From Streptomyces adelaidensis (GTDB lineage: Bacteria; Actinomycetota; Actinomycetes; Streptomycetales; Streptomycetaceae), in NCBI RefSeq assembly GCF_016598475.1, contig NZ_JAEMUX010000003.1, positions 124,001-188,000 on the forward strand: a DNA stretch of 64,000 nt, read 5' to 3'. The notes below the pieces were generated by a model that saw only the letters and a program-made list of their open reading frames with translations, was not told where the DNA came from and did no database searches. Below, one piece after another: positions 49,117-57,657 of the stretch (its first letter is position 1; every line of letters starts with the position of its first letter). Both the position numbers and the translations under genes were made by a program.

Positions 49117-50351
49117 CACTCCGCCTCCCGGTAGCGGCCGAGGATCAGCACGGCGTTGTTGCCCGCGAACGCGAGCGCGTTGTTCTGGACGACGTTCAGT
49201 TCGGCGGGCCGCGCCTTGTTCGGTACGCAGTCCAGGCCGCACTCCGGGTCGGTCTCCCGGTGGTTGATGGTGGGCGGGATGAAGCCCTCGGTGATGGCCA
49301 GTGCGCAGGCGGCCGAGGCGAGGGCACTGGCCGCGCCCATGGAGTGGCCGATCATGGACTTGATGGAGATCGTCGGCGGGGGCGTGGCGAAGACCTGCCG
49401 GATGGCCCCGGCCTCCGTCACGTCGTTGGCCCGGGTGCCGGTGCCGTGCGCCGAGATGAAGTCGATGTCCTCGGGCTTCACCCCGGCGTTGCGGTGCGCG
49501 ACCTCCATGCACCGGGCGAGGCTGCCCCGGTCGGGTGCGACCGGGTGGTGGGCGTCGCAGTTGAGCCCGTACCCGAGCACCTCGGCATAGATCCGGGCGC
49601 CGCGCGCCCGCGCCGATTCGAGGCTCTCCATCAGCAGGATGCCGGCGCCCTCACCGGTGAGGATGCCCTTGCGGTCCTTGTCGAACGGCTGGCACACCTC
49701 GGGCGCGATGGTGCCGAGCCGGTAGAACCCGGCGAACGTCTTGCGGCACACCGCGTCGGCGCCGCCGCACAGCGCGACCTCCACCTCGCCGCCGCGGATG
49801 GCGTCGAATCCGCTGCCGATGGCGTAGTTGCCGGCCGCGCAGGCGGTGGGGATGGTGAGGGCCTCGACGTCGGTGAGGCCCAGCTCCCGCACGATGCCGG
49901 TGGACAGCCGGCCCGCCTGCGCCCGGCGCACCACGCCGGGCGGCAGGTGCTCGGGTCCGTCCTTGAGCTGTATGTCCACGAGGGCGTCCAGGTCGCGGGA
50001 CTCCGCGTCGGTGGTGCCGACGGAGACCAGCGCCCGGCGCTCCCTGAGTTCCTCCAGGGACAGGCCCGCGTCCGCCACCGCCAGGTGCGCGGCGGCGACC
50101 GAGAACTGGGTGGCCCGCCCCAGCTCCTCGGGGTCGACCCGCCGGATCCAGTCGGCCGGGTCGAAGTCGTCCACCTCGCACCCGTTGGCGTGCGCGAAAC
50201 CCGTCGTGTCGAAGGCGGTGATCGGCTTGACCCCGCTGCGTCCGGACCGCAGTCCGTCCAGGAAGGCCGTGACGCCGAGCCCGATGCTGCTGACCGTGCC
50301 GAGCCCGGTGATCACCACTCGGCGCGGCGGCCGCTGATCGTTGTCGTACAC
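49116..50351 (-). CDS. Type II PKS ketosynthase (KS-alpha)
   Basis: A 411-residue condensing enzyme of the FabF fold. Cys171 is in PTACAAGN, the first His in SAHGTGTRAND, and the Lys and second His in IKSMIGHSMGA, so the catalytic set is complete. GTG 50351 follows GGGAG. Works with the KS-beta (48031), ACP (50381) and KR (46967). With no aromatase or cyclase nearby but an isomerase-like protein, the product is more likely a linear reduced acyl chain passed to the NRPS starter C domain. Confidence 0.9.
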   Translation of the reverse strand: MYDNDQRPPRRVVITGLGTVSSIGLGVTAFLDGLRSGRSGVKPITAFDTTGFAHANGCEVDDFDPADWIRRVDPEELGRATQFSVAAAHLAVADAGLSLEELRERRALVSVGTTDAESRDLDALVDIQLKDGPEHLPPGVVRRAQAGRLSTGIVRELGLTDVEALTIPTACAAGNYAIGSGFDAIRGGEVEVALCGGADAVCRKTFAGFYRLGTIAPEVCQPFDKDRKGILTGEGAGILLMESLESARARGARIYAEVLGYGLNCDAHHPVAPDRGSLARCMEVAHRNAGVKPEDIDFISAHGTGTRANDVTEAGAIRQVFATPPPTISIKSMIGHSMGAASALASAACALAITEGFIPPTINHRETDPECGLDCVPNKARPAELNVVQNNALAFAGNNAVLILGRYREAE

Positions 50352-50380
50352 CTTGCGCTCCCGTCGTCCGGTGCCGATGC

Positions 50381-50656
50381 CTAGTGGGAGGCCGCTTTGG
50401 CCGCCACGGCTTCACCGACGACGGTGACGACGCCTTCGAGGTTGACCATCCGGGCCAGTTCGGCCTGGTCGATGTCGATCCCGAAGGCGCGCTCGAGCTG
50501 GGAGAGGATCTCGATGGCGCCCATCGAGTCCGCTTCGTGGTCCTCCTTGAAGCGGCTGGTGTCGGTCATCTCGTCCGCGTCGATCTCGAGGATGTCGCAG
50601 ATGATTTCCTTGATCGTGGCACGGCCGTCGGCGTCCACGCGGTTCGCTGTCGTCAT
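50381..50656 (-). CDS. Type II PKS acyl carrier protein
   Basis: A 91-residue ACP with the phosphopantetheine serine at Ser44 in EADSMGAIE. It heads the minus-strand biosynthetic run (ACP, KS-alpha, KS-beta, KR, DsbA-like, NRPS, permease, P450, dioxygenase). A SARP-type triple repeat ends only 23 bp before its ATG, close enough that a promoter at the usual distance would give a transcript with almost no leader. Confidence 0.9.
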   Translation of the reverse strand: MTTANRVDADGRATIKEIICDILEIDADEMTDTSRFKEDHEADSMGAIEILSQLERAFGIDIDQAELARMVNLEGVVTVVGEAVAAKAASH

Positions 50657-50679
50657 GCCGACGATGCTGGCGAACCCCC

Positions 50680-50708
50680 CTGACAGCGGGCTGATGACCG
50701 ACTGACAG
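50680..50708 (-). promoter_or_regulatory. SARP-type triple direct repeat upstream of the ACP operon
   Basis: On the + strand CTGACAG (50680), CTGATGA (50691) and CTGACAG (50702), exactly 11 bp apart; outer copies are identical, the centre one diverged. Gene-strand reading is CTGTCAG. It occupies the short gap between the ACP start and the LysR stop. Confidence 0.65.
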
Positions 50709-50711
50709 CCC

Positions 50712-51677
50712 TCAAGCGGTTTTGAGGTAGCAGAGCAACTCGGGGAAGTCGGCGGGGTGCTCCTTCATCCAGGCCCAGTAGCGCGGGATCGTCCGGGCGT
50801 ACGCGCAGTAGTGGCCGCGGACCGTCTTCACGAGTCTGGCCAGGGTGGCGCGGCCGACGGAGCCGCTGCGCCAGACCATCACCATCTCGGTGCTCTCCGT
50901 GCCGGAGATCGGCACCAGGGACACGTCGCTGGTGGCGCCGGTGGGGGTGGTCAGGGCGGCCGCATTGGCGTCCCGTACCCAGCTCATCGCCTCGTGGTGG
51001 CCGTCCACGTAGTGCAGCACCTCGGGTTCCGTGCGCGGGAACCTGGTGAACAGCTGCTTCTCGATGGGGTGGAACCAGTGGTCGCGGGCGTAGCAGACCC
51101 AGTTGAGGGAGGCGAGGTGGCGGGTCTCCAGGGCCGGCTCGTCGGACAGCGGATGACCCTGGGGCACGGCGAGCCAGACCGGTTCACGCACGATGACGGC
51201 GGTGTCGAGGCCCAGTTCGGCCCCGCCGCCCGGCTCGACGAGCGATATGCACGGCACCAGCGCCGCGCTGAGCCAGCCGCGGCGCACCGCGTCCACGGCG
51301 GCGGCGGGGCTGAGCGTCTCGGTCTGCACCTCGGTGAAGGGCAGCGAGGACTGGAGAGCACTGTGCAGGGACGGTGGCGTCCATTCCGAGTTCCCGAACC
51401 GGAACACTTTGGAGGCATGGGCCGCCGCCTCGACAATGACCAGGTCGGCACGCTGGACGAGTTCGGTGAGCATGGGGATCAGGCGTTCACCCAGCGAGGT
51501 GGGAACGACACCGGAGGAGGATCGGACGAAGAGCCTGCCGCCCACCGCATTTTCAATTCGTCTTAACTGTGCGGTAAGGCTGGGTTGCGGAACACTTAAC
51601 TCGGACGCCGCCTTCGATATGCTCCCGGCCTGGTCTATGACGGTCACTATTCTGGCATGGCGCAACTCTATATTCAC
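50712..51677 (-). CDS. LysR-family transcriptional regulator
   Basis: A 321-residue LysR regulator (GTG 51677). The N-terminal helix-turn-helix covers about 2-60 (ARIVTVIDQAGSISKAASEL, QPSLTAQLRRIE). The C-terminal part has the two-lobed ligand-binding domain pattern (PVWLAVPQGHPL). Its 5' end and the upstream 191 bp are less GC-rich than the rest. It transcribes toward the ACP operon, with the SARP-type site in between. Target and ligand unknown. Confidence 0.9.
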   Translation of the reverse strand: MNIELRHARIVTVIDQAGSISKAASELSVPQPSLTAQLRRIENAVGGRLFVRSSSGVVPTSLGERLIPMLTELVQRADLVIVEAAAHASKVFRFGNSEWTPPSLHSALQSSLPFTEVQTETLSPAAAVDAVRRGWLSAALVPCISLVEPGGGAELGLDTAVIVREPVWLAVPQGHPLSDEPALETRHLASLNWVCYARDHWFHPIEKQLFTRFPRTEPEVLHYVDGHHEAMSWVRDANAAALTTPTGATSDVSLVPISGTESTEMVMVWRSGSVGRATLARLVKTVRGHYCAYARTIPRYWAWMKEHPADFPELLCYLKTA

Positions 51678-51868
51678 AAAACCCCCGTGGCACCTGATTG
51701 CTCAACGTGCGATATCCCGGCATGAAAATGCCGAGGTGATTCACACGCTAACAGGACGCCCCCACGACGTCCACCGCACATCTCGCCACGGAGACTTCAC
51801 AAAGCTTGCCCCGAATGCTGTCACGTGAACAGGGATCGGACGGAACAAGCCGTTGAGCGGGGATCGCC

Positions 51869-52663
51869 CTATCTGTGTCCCGCGTGGAGCAGGACCTGAC
51901 GCGGCTCCCCGAGGACATCGTCCTGGGTCAGGATCGCCTGGTACGCCCGGTGCAGTCCGCGCCCCGGTTCGAGACCGAGGTCGTCGGCCAGCCTGCGGCG
52001 CGCGCCGTGGAAGACCTCCAGGGCCTCCGCTTGCCGGCCGTCACGGTAGAGCGCGAGCATGAGCAGTTCGCTGAGCCGCTCGCGACCCAGGTGTTCAATG
52101 GCCAGCTGTCGCAACTCGGCCAAGGGGACGCGTTCCGCGTCGACCCGCAGTCTGGCCGCCGTCAGGTCCTCGTACGCGGTGATCCGGCGCTCCTCCAGGT
52201 ATGCCGCCTGGACACGGCACCGCAGACCGTCGCTCGTGTCGAGGAGCGCCGGCCCGCGCCAGAGCGCGAGCGCCGATTCGAGCTTCGCGATGGCTTCGAC
52301 CGGGTTTCGCCGGACAAGCGCGGCGCCCGTGTCGGCCAACTCGACAAACCGGTACGTGTCCACAACATTGGCCGAAACATCGAGTACGTAACCGTTGCCC
52401 ACAGTTCGGACGAGCGAGTCGCCGTCCAGGCCCGTCACCATCTTCAGGAATTTACGCAGCCGACCGACGTTGGCCTGGAGTGCGTTGCGCGCGTTGGTCA
52501 TCGACCGGTCCGCCCACAACTCGTCCACGATCTGGTCGAAGAGAACCGGCGTCCCGGGCGAGAGCGCCAGCAGCGTCAATACGACGCTCGCCCGCTTCGA
52601 CGCCATGGTGTACCGCTCGCGGCCTTGCGTCAGGTAAAGCGATCCCAGCAGGTTGATCTCCAC
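51869..52663 (-). CDS. SARP-family pathway activator (wHTH + BTAD)
   Basis: A 264-residue SARP. The N-terminal OmpR-like winged helix (1-95: EINLLGSLYL, ASKRASVVLTLLALSPG, ALQANVGRLRKFL, GNGYVLDV) is followed by a bacterial transcriptional activation domain (100-250) ending with EALEVFHGARRRLADDLGLEPG. No NB-ARC or TPR extension, so it is a small SARP like ActII-ORF4. SARPs bind heptamer repeats at 11 bp pitch; five such sites precede region 2 genes, making this the likely main activator. GTG start; a 171 bp gap upstream should hold its promoter. Confidence 0.9.
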   Translation of the reverse strand: MEINLLGSLYLTQGRERYTMASKRASVVLTLLALSPGTPVLFDQIVDELWADRSMTNARNALQANVGRLRKFLKMVTGLDGDSLVRTVGNGYVLDVSANVVDTYRFVELADTGAALVRRNPVEAIAKLESALALWRGPALLDTSDGLRCRVQAAYLEERRITAYEDLTAARLRVDAERVPLAELRQLAIEHLGRERLSELLMLALYRDGRQAEALEVFHGARRRLADDLGLEPGRGLHRAYQAILTQDDVLGEPRQVLLHAGHR

Positions 52664-52834
52664 AGCCTGAAACCCCCATAGCTATCGGCAACCGCTGGAA
52701 ATTCTGCCCCGGATCACTCGACCGGAGGAAATACCATCTCGGTGGCGTTCGCGCACCGAAATGGTATGGGGCCGAGGGGAACGGGCACCGAACCGGCGGG
52801 GGATCCGGTCCGGCGCCCGTCCATGGGCCGGCGG

Positions 52835-55069
52835 CTAGCGGAGGCGAGCCGCCGGGGCGGTCGTGGTGGCCGGCTGACCACCACTGGTTCCGGACGCGGC
52901 GGCGGTCTGCGCGCGCCGCATCTTCTTCGAGGGCCACCAGCTGGCGTCACCCAGCAGGATCAGGGCCGAGGGCAGGATCATGACCCGGATGATGAAGGCG
53001 TCCAGCAGGACGGCGACCGCGAGGCTGAAGCCGATCTGCTTCATCTCGGCCAGGTGCAGGAACATGAAGCTGCCGAACACGGTGACCATGACGACGGCCG
53101 CGCTGGTCACGACCTTGGCCGACTTCTCGACGCCCTCGAGGACCGCCTGACGGGTGGGCACCCCGTTCATCGCCGCCTCCTTGATGCGGCTGACGACGAA
53201 GACCTGGTAGTCCATCGACAGGCCGAAGAGGATCACGAAGAGGAACAGGGGCACCCGCGAGCCGATGGCGTTCGTGGCGCTCTCGTCGAACCCGAACACG
53301 GTCGAGGCCAGGCCCCACTGGAAGAAGACGACCACCAGGCCGAAGGCCGCGCCGACGGACAGCAGGTTGAGCAGGACGCCCACCAGGCCGATGACCACCG
53401 AGCCGAAGACCAGCACGGTCATCAGGAAGGTCAGCAGCAGCAGGAACCCGACGACGATCGGCAGCTTGTCGCTCTGGTGCGCGAGGTAGTCGACGTCGAC
53501 CGCGACGGGTCCGTCCACGCCGTACTCGGCGCCCTGCACCTTGCCGAGCGTGGTCGGCAGGTAGTCCTGGCGCAGGTGCTCCAGGGAACCGGTCGCCTCG
53601 GGTGAGCTGAGCCGGTGCGGCACGGCCAGGGTCATCACGCTGACCCGCCCGTCCTTCGACGTCCGCACGGCCGGCGCGTTCTTGGAGAACATCGGGTCGC
53701 TCTCGGCCCGCTGGGCGAGTGCGTCCAGGGCCGTGGCGACCTCGCCCTGCCGGTCACCGTCGGCGCGGACGACGACCCAGTGCTCGGAACGGCGGTCCGG
53801 GAAGGCGTCGTTGAGCTTGTCGTAGGTCTGCATCTCGGGGATCGCCCGGGAGTGCGTGTCCTTGTTCAGTACGCGCAGCTCCATGCCGAGCGTGGGGAGC
53901 GCCAGGCCCAGCATGACCAGCGTGGACACGATCAGGGTGGCCACCGGGCGCTTGCGTGCCGGGTTCAGCAGGGCGGTGAACACCCGGCCGGTGCGCTCCG
54001 GGTGACGCTGGCGCAGCCGCTTGCCGCGCGCAGCGGCGCGGGCGGCGCGGCGGTCGGTGCGCCGGCCGATCTTGACCAGCAGGCCGGGCAGGACGGTCAC
54101 CGAGCTCACCATGGCGACGAAGACGACGAGGATGGTGGCGGTGCCCAGCGAGGAGAAAATGATGTCGGTGGCCAGGAACAGGGTGGCACTGGAGATGATC
54201 ACCGCGAGGCCGGAGACGATGATGGCGCGTCCGGCGGTCGCCGCGGCGATGCCGACCAGCGCCTCGGGGCTGAGGCTGCCCGCCGCCTTGTCCCGTTCCT
54301 CGCGTTCCCGCTTGAGGTAGAAGAGCGTGTAGTCGACGCCGACCGCCATGCCGATGAGCAGGATGACGTTCATGCCGACGCCGGCGTCGGGGATCAGGTG
54401 CGAGACGACCATGGACAGGCCGACCGCGGCGGCGATCGAGGAGAGCGCCAGCAGCAGCGGGACGCCGACCATCACGAGCGAGCCGAACACGATCAGCAGG
54501 GTGACCAGGGTGACCGGGAAGGTGATCATCTCGGTCTTGGCGAGGTCGTCGCTGCGCTGCTTGTTGAGGCCCTTGCTGACCGAGGCGTCGCCGGTCTCCT
54601 CGACGACCAGGTCGGGGTTGGCCTTCTGCACGGCGGCCGTCTGTTCCTGCAGCGGGTCGACGTGCTCCATCGCCTCGCGCTTGACGCCCTTCATGGTCAC
54701 TTCGACCATGAGCATCCGGCCGTTCTCGGAGAGGACCGGTTCCTCGACCTCGAGGACCTCGGGCAGCTCCTCCATCCGGCCGGTGAGGTCCTGGGCCGCC
54801 TCGCGGGCCTTCGCCTCGTCGAGCTCGCCGGACTTGGCGCTGAACATGATCTGCTCGCTCGGCTTGCGCTCCAGGCCCGCCTCGGTCGCGATGGCCTCGG
54901 CGCGGCCGGACTCGCCCACCTGGTAGTCCTTGGCGACCGCGCTGTTGGTGCCGACCGCGATGCCCACGGCGAGGCACAGGGCCACGAACGCGAACCATGT
55001 GGCGATCGCACGCCCGGGATGTAAGGCGCTCCAGCTGGCCACCCTCACGGTGATCGGCTGCTTCTTCAC
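52835..55069 (-). CDS. MMPL-family RND transporter
   Basis: A 744-residue MMPL/RND exporter from GTG 55069 (CAGGAG upstream). The layout is the standard duplicated one: one N-terminal TM helix (ATWFAFVALCLAVGIAVG), a periplasmic loop, then a block of five TM helices, and the same again (second block around 540-715). It contains the GMAVGVDYTLFYLKREREER and ILFGLSMDYQVFVVSRIKE motifs that carry the proton-relay Asp residues. Likely exports the lipopeptide or acyl-peptide product. Confidence 0.9.
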   Translation of the reverse strand: MKKQPITVRVASWSALHPGRAIATWFAFVALCLAVGIAVGTNSAVAKDYQVGESGRAEAIATEAGLERKPSEQIMFSAKSGELDEAKAREAAQDLTGRMEELPEVLEVEEPVLSENGRMLMVEVTMKGVKREAMEHVDPLQEQTAAVQKANPDLVVEETGDASVSKGLNKQRSDDLAKTEMITFPVTLVTLLIVFGSLVMVGVPLLLALSSIAAAVGLSMVVSHLIPDAGVGMNVILLIGMAVGVDYTLFYLKREREERDKAAGSLSPEALVGIAAATAGRAIIVSGLAVIISSATLFLATDIIFSSLGTATILVVFVAMVSSVTVLPGLLVKIGRRTDRRAARAAARGKRLRQRHPERTGRVFTALLNPARKRPVATLIVSTLVMLGLALPTLGMELRVLNKDTHSRAIPEMQTYDKLNDAFPDRRSEHWVVVRADGDRQGEVATALDALAQRAESDPMFSKNAPAVRTSKDGRVSVMTLAVPHRLSSPEATGSLEHLRQDYLPTTLGKVQGAEYGVDGPVAVDVDYLAHQSDKLPIVVGFLLLLTFLMTVLVFGSVVIGLVGVLLNLLSVGAAFGLVVVFFQWGLASTVFGFDESATNAIGSRVPLFLFVILFGLSMDYQVFVVSRIKEAAMNGVPTRQAVLEGVEKSAKVVTSAAVVMVTVFGSFMFLHLAEMKQIGFSLAVAVLLDAFIIRVMILPSALILLGDASWWPSKKMRRAQTAAASGTSGGQPATTTAPAARLR

Positions 55070-55290
55070 TGTCCCAGCTCCTGTCGCGTCATGACCGCCC
55101 AACGGGTGTAAGTCGACGATGACAGGTGATGGAGAGATGCGTCAACCGTAAGCCCGGACGGTTGGCCGGATCGGTGCCGGCCCGGCGCGGATCCGACGGC
55201 CGGGCGCCGGTCGCCCGGCGGCGGGCACGACGACACGGCTCCCGTCTCCGGTGGGAGACGGAAGCCGTGCTGACCTGCGAAAGGCGGTTC

Positions 55291-56277
55291 TCAGCGGGAC
55301 CGGATCGCGTCCCGGTCCAGCGCGTGGGCGCCGTAGATGTCACTGACCCAGTTGGTCTGGTACACCGAGTCCAGATACCGCTCCCCCAGGTCCGGCGAGA
55401 TCGCCACCGCCGTGGCCCGCCCGTCCGGACGGTGCTCGGCCAGCCAGCCCGAGGCCCCCGCCACGACCGTCCCCGTGGAGCCGCCGAACAGGAAACCGGC
55501 CGTCGCCAGCCGGTGAGCGACCCGGATCGCCTCCACCTCCGGTACGTGCACCACGTCGTCCACGAACGACTCGTCGAGCAGTTGCGGCCGTACAGCGGCA
55601 CCGAGGCCCGGGATCATCCGCGGCCCCGCCGGCCCGCCGAAGGTGACGGAGCCCACCGAGTCGACGGCCACCACCGTCACCGGTCGGCCGGACTCCTTGA
55701 AGTAGCGCGCGCACCCCATCAGCGTGCCCGTCGTGCCGGCGCCGACGAACAGGACGTCGAGCTCGGGGAAGTGCGTCGCGATGGAGGGGGCCGTCGTCCG
55801 GTAGTGGGCCAGCCAGTTGTACGGATTGGCGTGCTGGTTCAGCCACAGGTGACGGTCGTCGGACGCGCAGAGCTGGCGTACGTGGTCGAGTCTGGCGCCC
55901 AGGAACCCGGTCTCCGGATGAGGCTCGGTGATGATGTGCACCTGGGCGCCCATCGCCTCCATCAGCCGCCGGGTGACCAGGTTGCAGCGGGTGTCCGTGA
56001 CGCACAGGAAGCGGTAGCCCTTGTCGGCCGCGATCATGCTCAGTGCGACACCGAGGTTTCCCGACGAGGACTCCACGATGACCGAGTCGCCGGTGAGCGC
56101 CCCTCTTCTCTCGGCGTCGGCGATCATCGACGCCGCCGCTTTCAGCTTGATGGACCCGGCAAAGTTGAAGCCCTCGCACTTCAGGTAGAGCGACGTGTCG
56201 AGGGCCGGCCGGAGGTCCACATAGAGATCGTCCACATGGAAGGCGTCCGGCGCGGAGATCACGGGCACTGCGACCAC
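55291..56277 (-). CDS. SbnA-like PLP synthase for 2,3-diaminopropionate
   Basis: A 328-residue fold type II PLP enzyme of the cysteine synthase family. The PLP lysine is Lys44 in NFAGSIKLKAA; ESSSGNLG binds substrate/PLP and GAGTTGT binds phosphate. The GSIK context and the SbnB-like partner 6 bp upstream identify it as SbnA type: O-phospho-L-serine plus L-glutamate gives N-(1-amino-1-carboxy-2-ethyl)glutamate. The pair then yields L-2,3-diaminopropionate. Start GTG 56277; coupling to the upstream gene compensates for a weak RBS. Confidence 0.88.
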   Translation of the reverse strand: MVAVPVISAPDAFHVDDLYVDLRPALDTSLYLKCEGFNFAGSIKLKAAASMIADAERRGALTGDSVIVESSSGNLGVALSMIAADKGYRFLCVTDTRCNLVTRRLMEAMGAQVHIITEPHPETGFLGARLDHVRQLCASDDRHLWLNQHANPYNWLAHYRTTAPSIATHFPELDVLFVGAGTTGTLMGCARYFKESGRPVTVVAVDSVGSVTFGGPAGPRMIPGLGAAVRPQLLDESFVDDVVHVPEVEAIRVAHRLATAGFLFGGSTGTVVAGASGWLAEHRPDGRATAVAISPDLGERYLDSVYQTNWVSDIYGAHALDRDAIRSR

Positions 56278-56283
56278 CCCGTC

Positions 56284-57345
56284 TCAGGTACGGCCGCCGG
56301 CCTCGCCGGCGCGCCCGTAGCGGTCGGTCTCGTGGAAGAAGCCGTCGACGACATGCAGGTCCCCGCCGGCGCGCACCATGTCGTACACGTGCTTTCCGAC
56401 CGCGAGGTCGAGGACGCCGAGCCCGAACGGGGAGAAGACCACGGGCCGGTCGGCGGGCATCCGGACCCGTCCGGTCAGCACGTCGTACAGCGTCCCGTCG
56501 ATGAAGTCCCGGTTGCCGGTGAGCCTTTCGGTCAGGTGCGGGGAGGTGTCGGCCTTCAGGCAGTGCTCGATGTCGTCGACCACGTTCGCCGAGGCGAGCA
56601 GCACCTCGGGCGCGAGGTCGCGCAGCGAGACATTGAGGACCAGCGGGTTGTGCGCGAACCAGTCCGGGTCGGTGACGTGCGGAGCCGCGGCGACGGTCGC
56701 GAACACCACCAGGTCGCTGGAGCGCACCAGATCCTCGGCGCGCTCGTGCACGGTGATCCGACCGCCGGCGCCGCTGCCCTCCAGGTACGAGCGGAAGCCG
56801 GCGGCGTGCTCGGCGGACAGGTCGTGCACGCCCACCTCGTCGAAGTCCCAGCCGGTCCGGGTCAGATACGTGTGGATGTGGCGGGCGATGAGCCCGGTCC
56901 CGATGAAGCCCACCCGGGCCGGCCGGGTGCGGTCGCGGGAGAGCCGGTCGGCCGCCAGCGCCGCCGAGGCGGCGGTGCGCGCCGCGCTGATGATGGAGCT
57001 CTCCAGGCAGGCGAACGGGTAGCCCGTGTCGTAGTCGTTGAGCACCAGCACCGCGGAGGCCCGGGGGACGCCCCGGCCCACGTTCTGCGGGAAGCTGGAT
57101 ATCCACTTCAGCCCCTCGACCCGCGTACCGCCGCCGATCGACGCGGGCAGGGCGATGATGCGTGCGGAGGGGCGGTCGGGGAAGCGCAGGAAGTACGAGG
57201 GCGGGTTGACCGTGTCGCCCTCACCGTGCACCCGGTACGCCGCTTCCACCAGGTCGACGGTGCCCTTCTCGTTGCCGGACAGCACACGGTCCACCTGGGC
57301 GCCGGGAATCACGGCGAACGGCGGGACATGGACTTGCTGTGTCAT
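56284..57345 (-). CDS. SbnB-like dehydrogenase for 2,3-diaminopropionate
   Basis: A 353-residue ornithine cyclodeaminase/mu-crystallin family protein. ATG 57345 has GGAG upstream. The Rossmann motif is VGFIGTGLIARHIH, and KWISSFPQN near residue 80 is typical of SbnB. Known function: NAD-dependent oxidative hydrolysis of the SbnA product to L-2,3-diaminopropionate plus 2-oxoglutarate. The pair is first-class evidence that Dap is a building block. A SARP-type repeat lies 103-120 bp upstream. Confidence 0.88.
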   Translation of the reverse strand: MTQQVHVPPFAVIPGAQVDRVLSGNEKGTVDLVEAAYRVHGEGDTVNPPSYFLRFPDRPSARIIALPASIGGGTRVEGLKWISSFPQNVGRGVPRASAVLVLNDYDTGYPFACLESSIISAARTAASAALAADRLSRDRTRPARVGFIGTGLIARHIHTYLTRTGWDFDEVGVHDLSAEHAAGFRSYLEGSGAGGRITVHERAEDLVRSSDLVVFATVAAAPHVTDPDWFAHNPLVLNVSLRDLAPEVLLASANVVDDIEHCLKADTSPHLTERLTGNRDFIDGTLYDVLTGRVRMPADRPVVFSPFGLGVLDLAVGKHVYDMVRAGGDLHVVDGFFHETDRYGRAGEAGGRT

Positions 57346-57657
57346 GCAAACTCCATTGCAGTAGGCGGGCGACCCGTTGCCACCCCCGGGCGGAACGACA
57401 CTCGGCCGACGCCCGCCACCATTGGCGCGGCAATGTTGCTGCTTCCCGCTGACATACTGCTGACATCGCGTCAACCGCCGTGATGGCCTGCGATTTTCGC
57501 CCAACACTTAATGATCTGTCCCGCACTTCCCCGTCTGCCTAGGGTTCTTCCTCGGTGGCGCCACCCCGAGAACCGCACGGTCGGGCCGGTGCCATCTGCG
57601 ACCGGCAATCCGGCCTTCCGGAACCGGAAATCGTGGAGCTACCGACGGGAGTAACCA
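57346..57657. promoter_or_regulatory. 312 bp divergent promoter region, sbnB-like / halogenase
   Basis: No gene. It must contain the start signals for both divergent genes. The SARP-type repeat at 57448-57465 lies near the middle, in the orientation that matches sbnB. The halogenase side ends with a CGGGAG ribosome site. I see no clear -10 by eye. Confidence 0.6.
57448..57465 (-). promoter_or_regulatory. SARP-type direct repeat between sbnB-like and halogenase genes
   Basis: GCTGACA at 57448-57454 and again at 57459-57465, an exact 11 bp pitch and identical to one heptamer of the NRPS site. Gene-strand reading for sbnB is TGTCAGC. It could serve both divergent genes. Confidence 0.62.
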
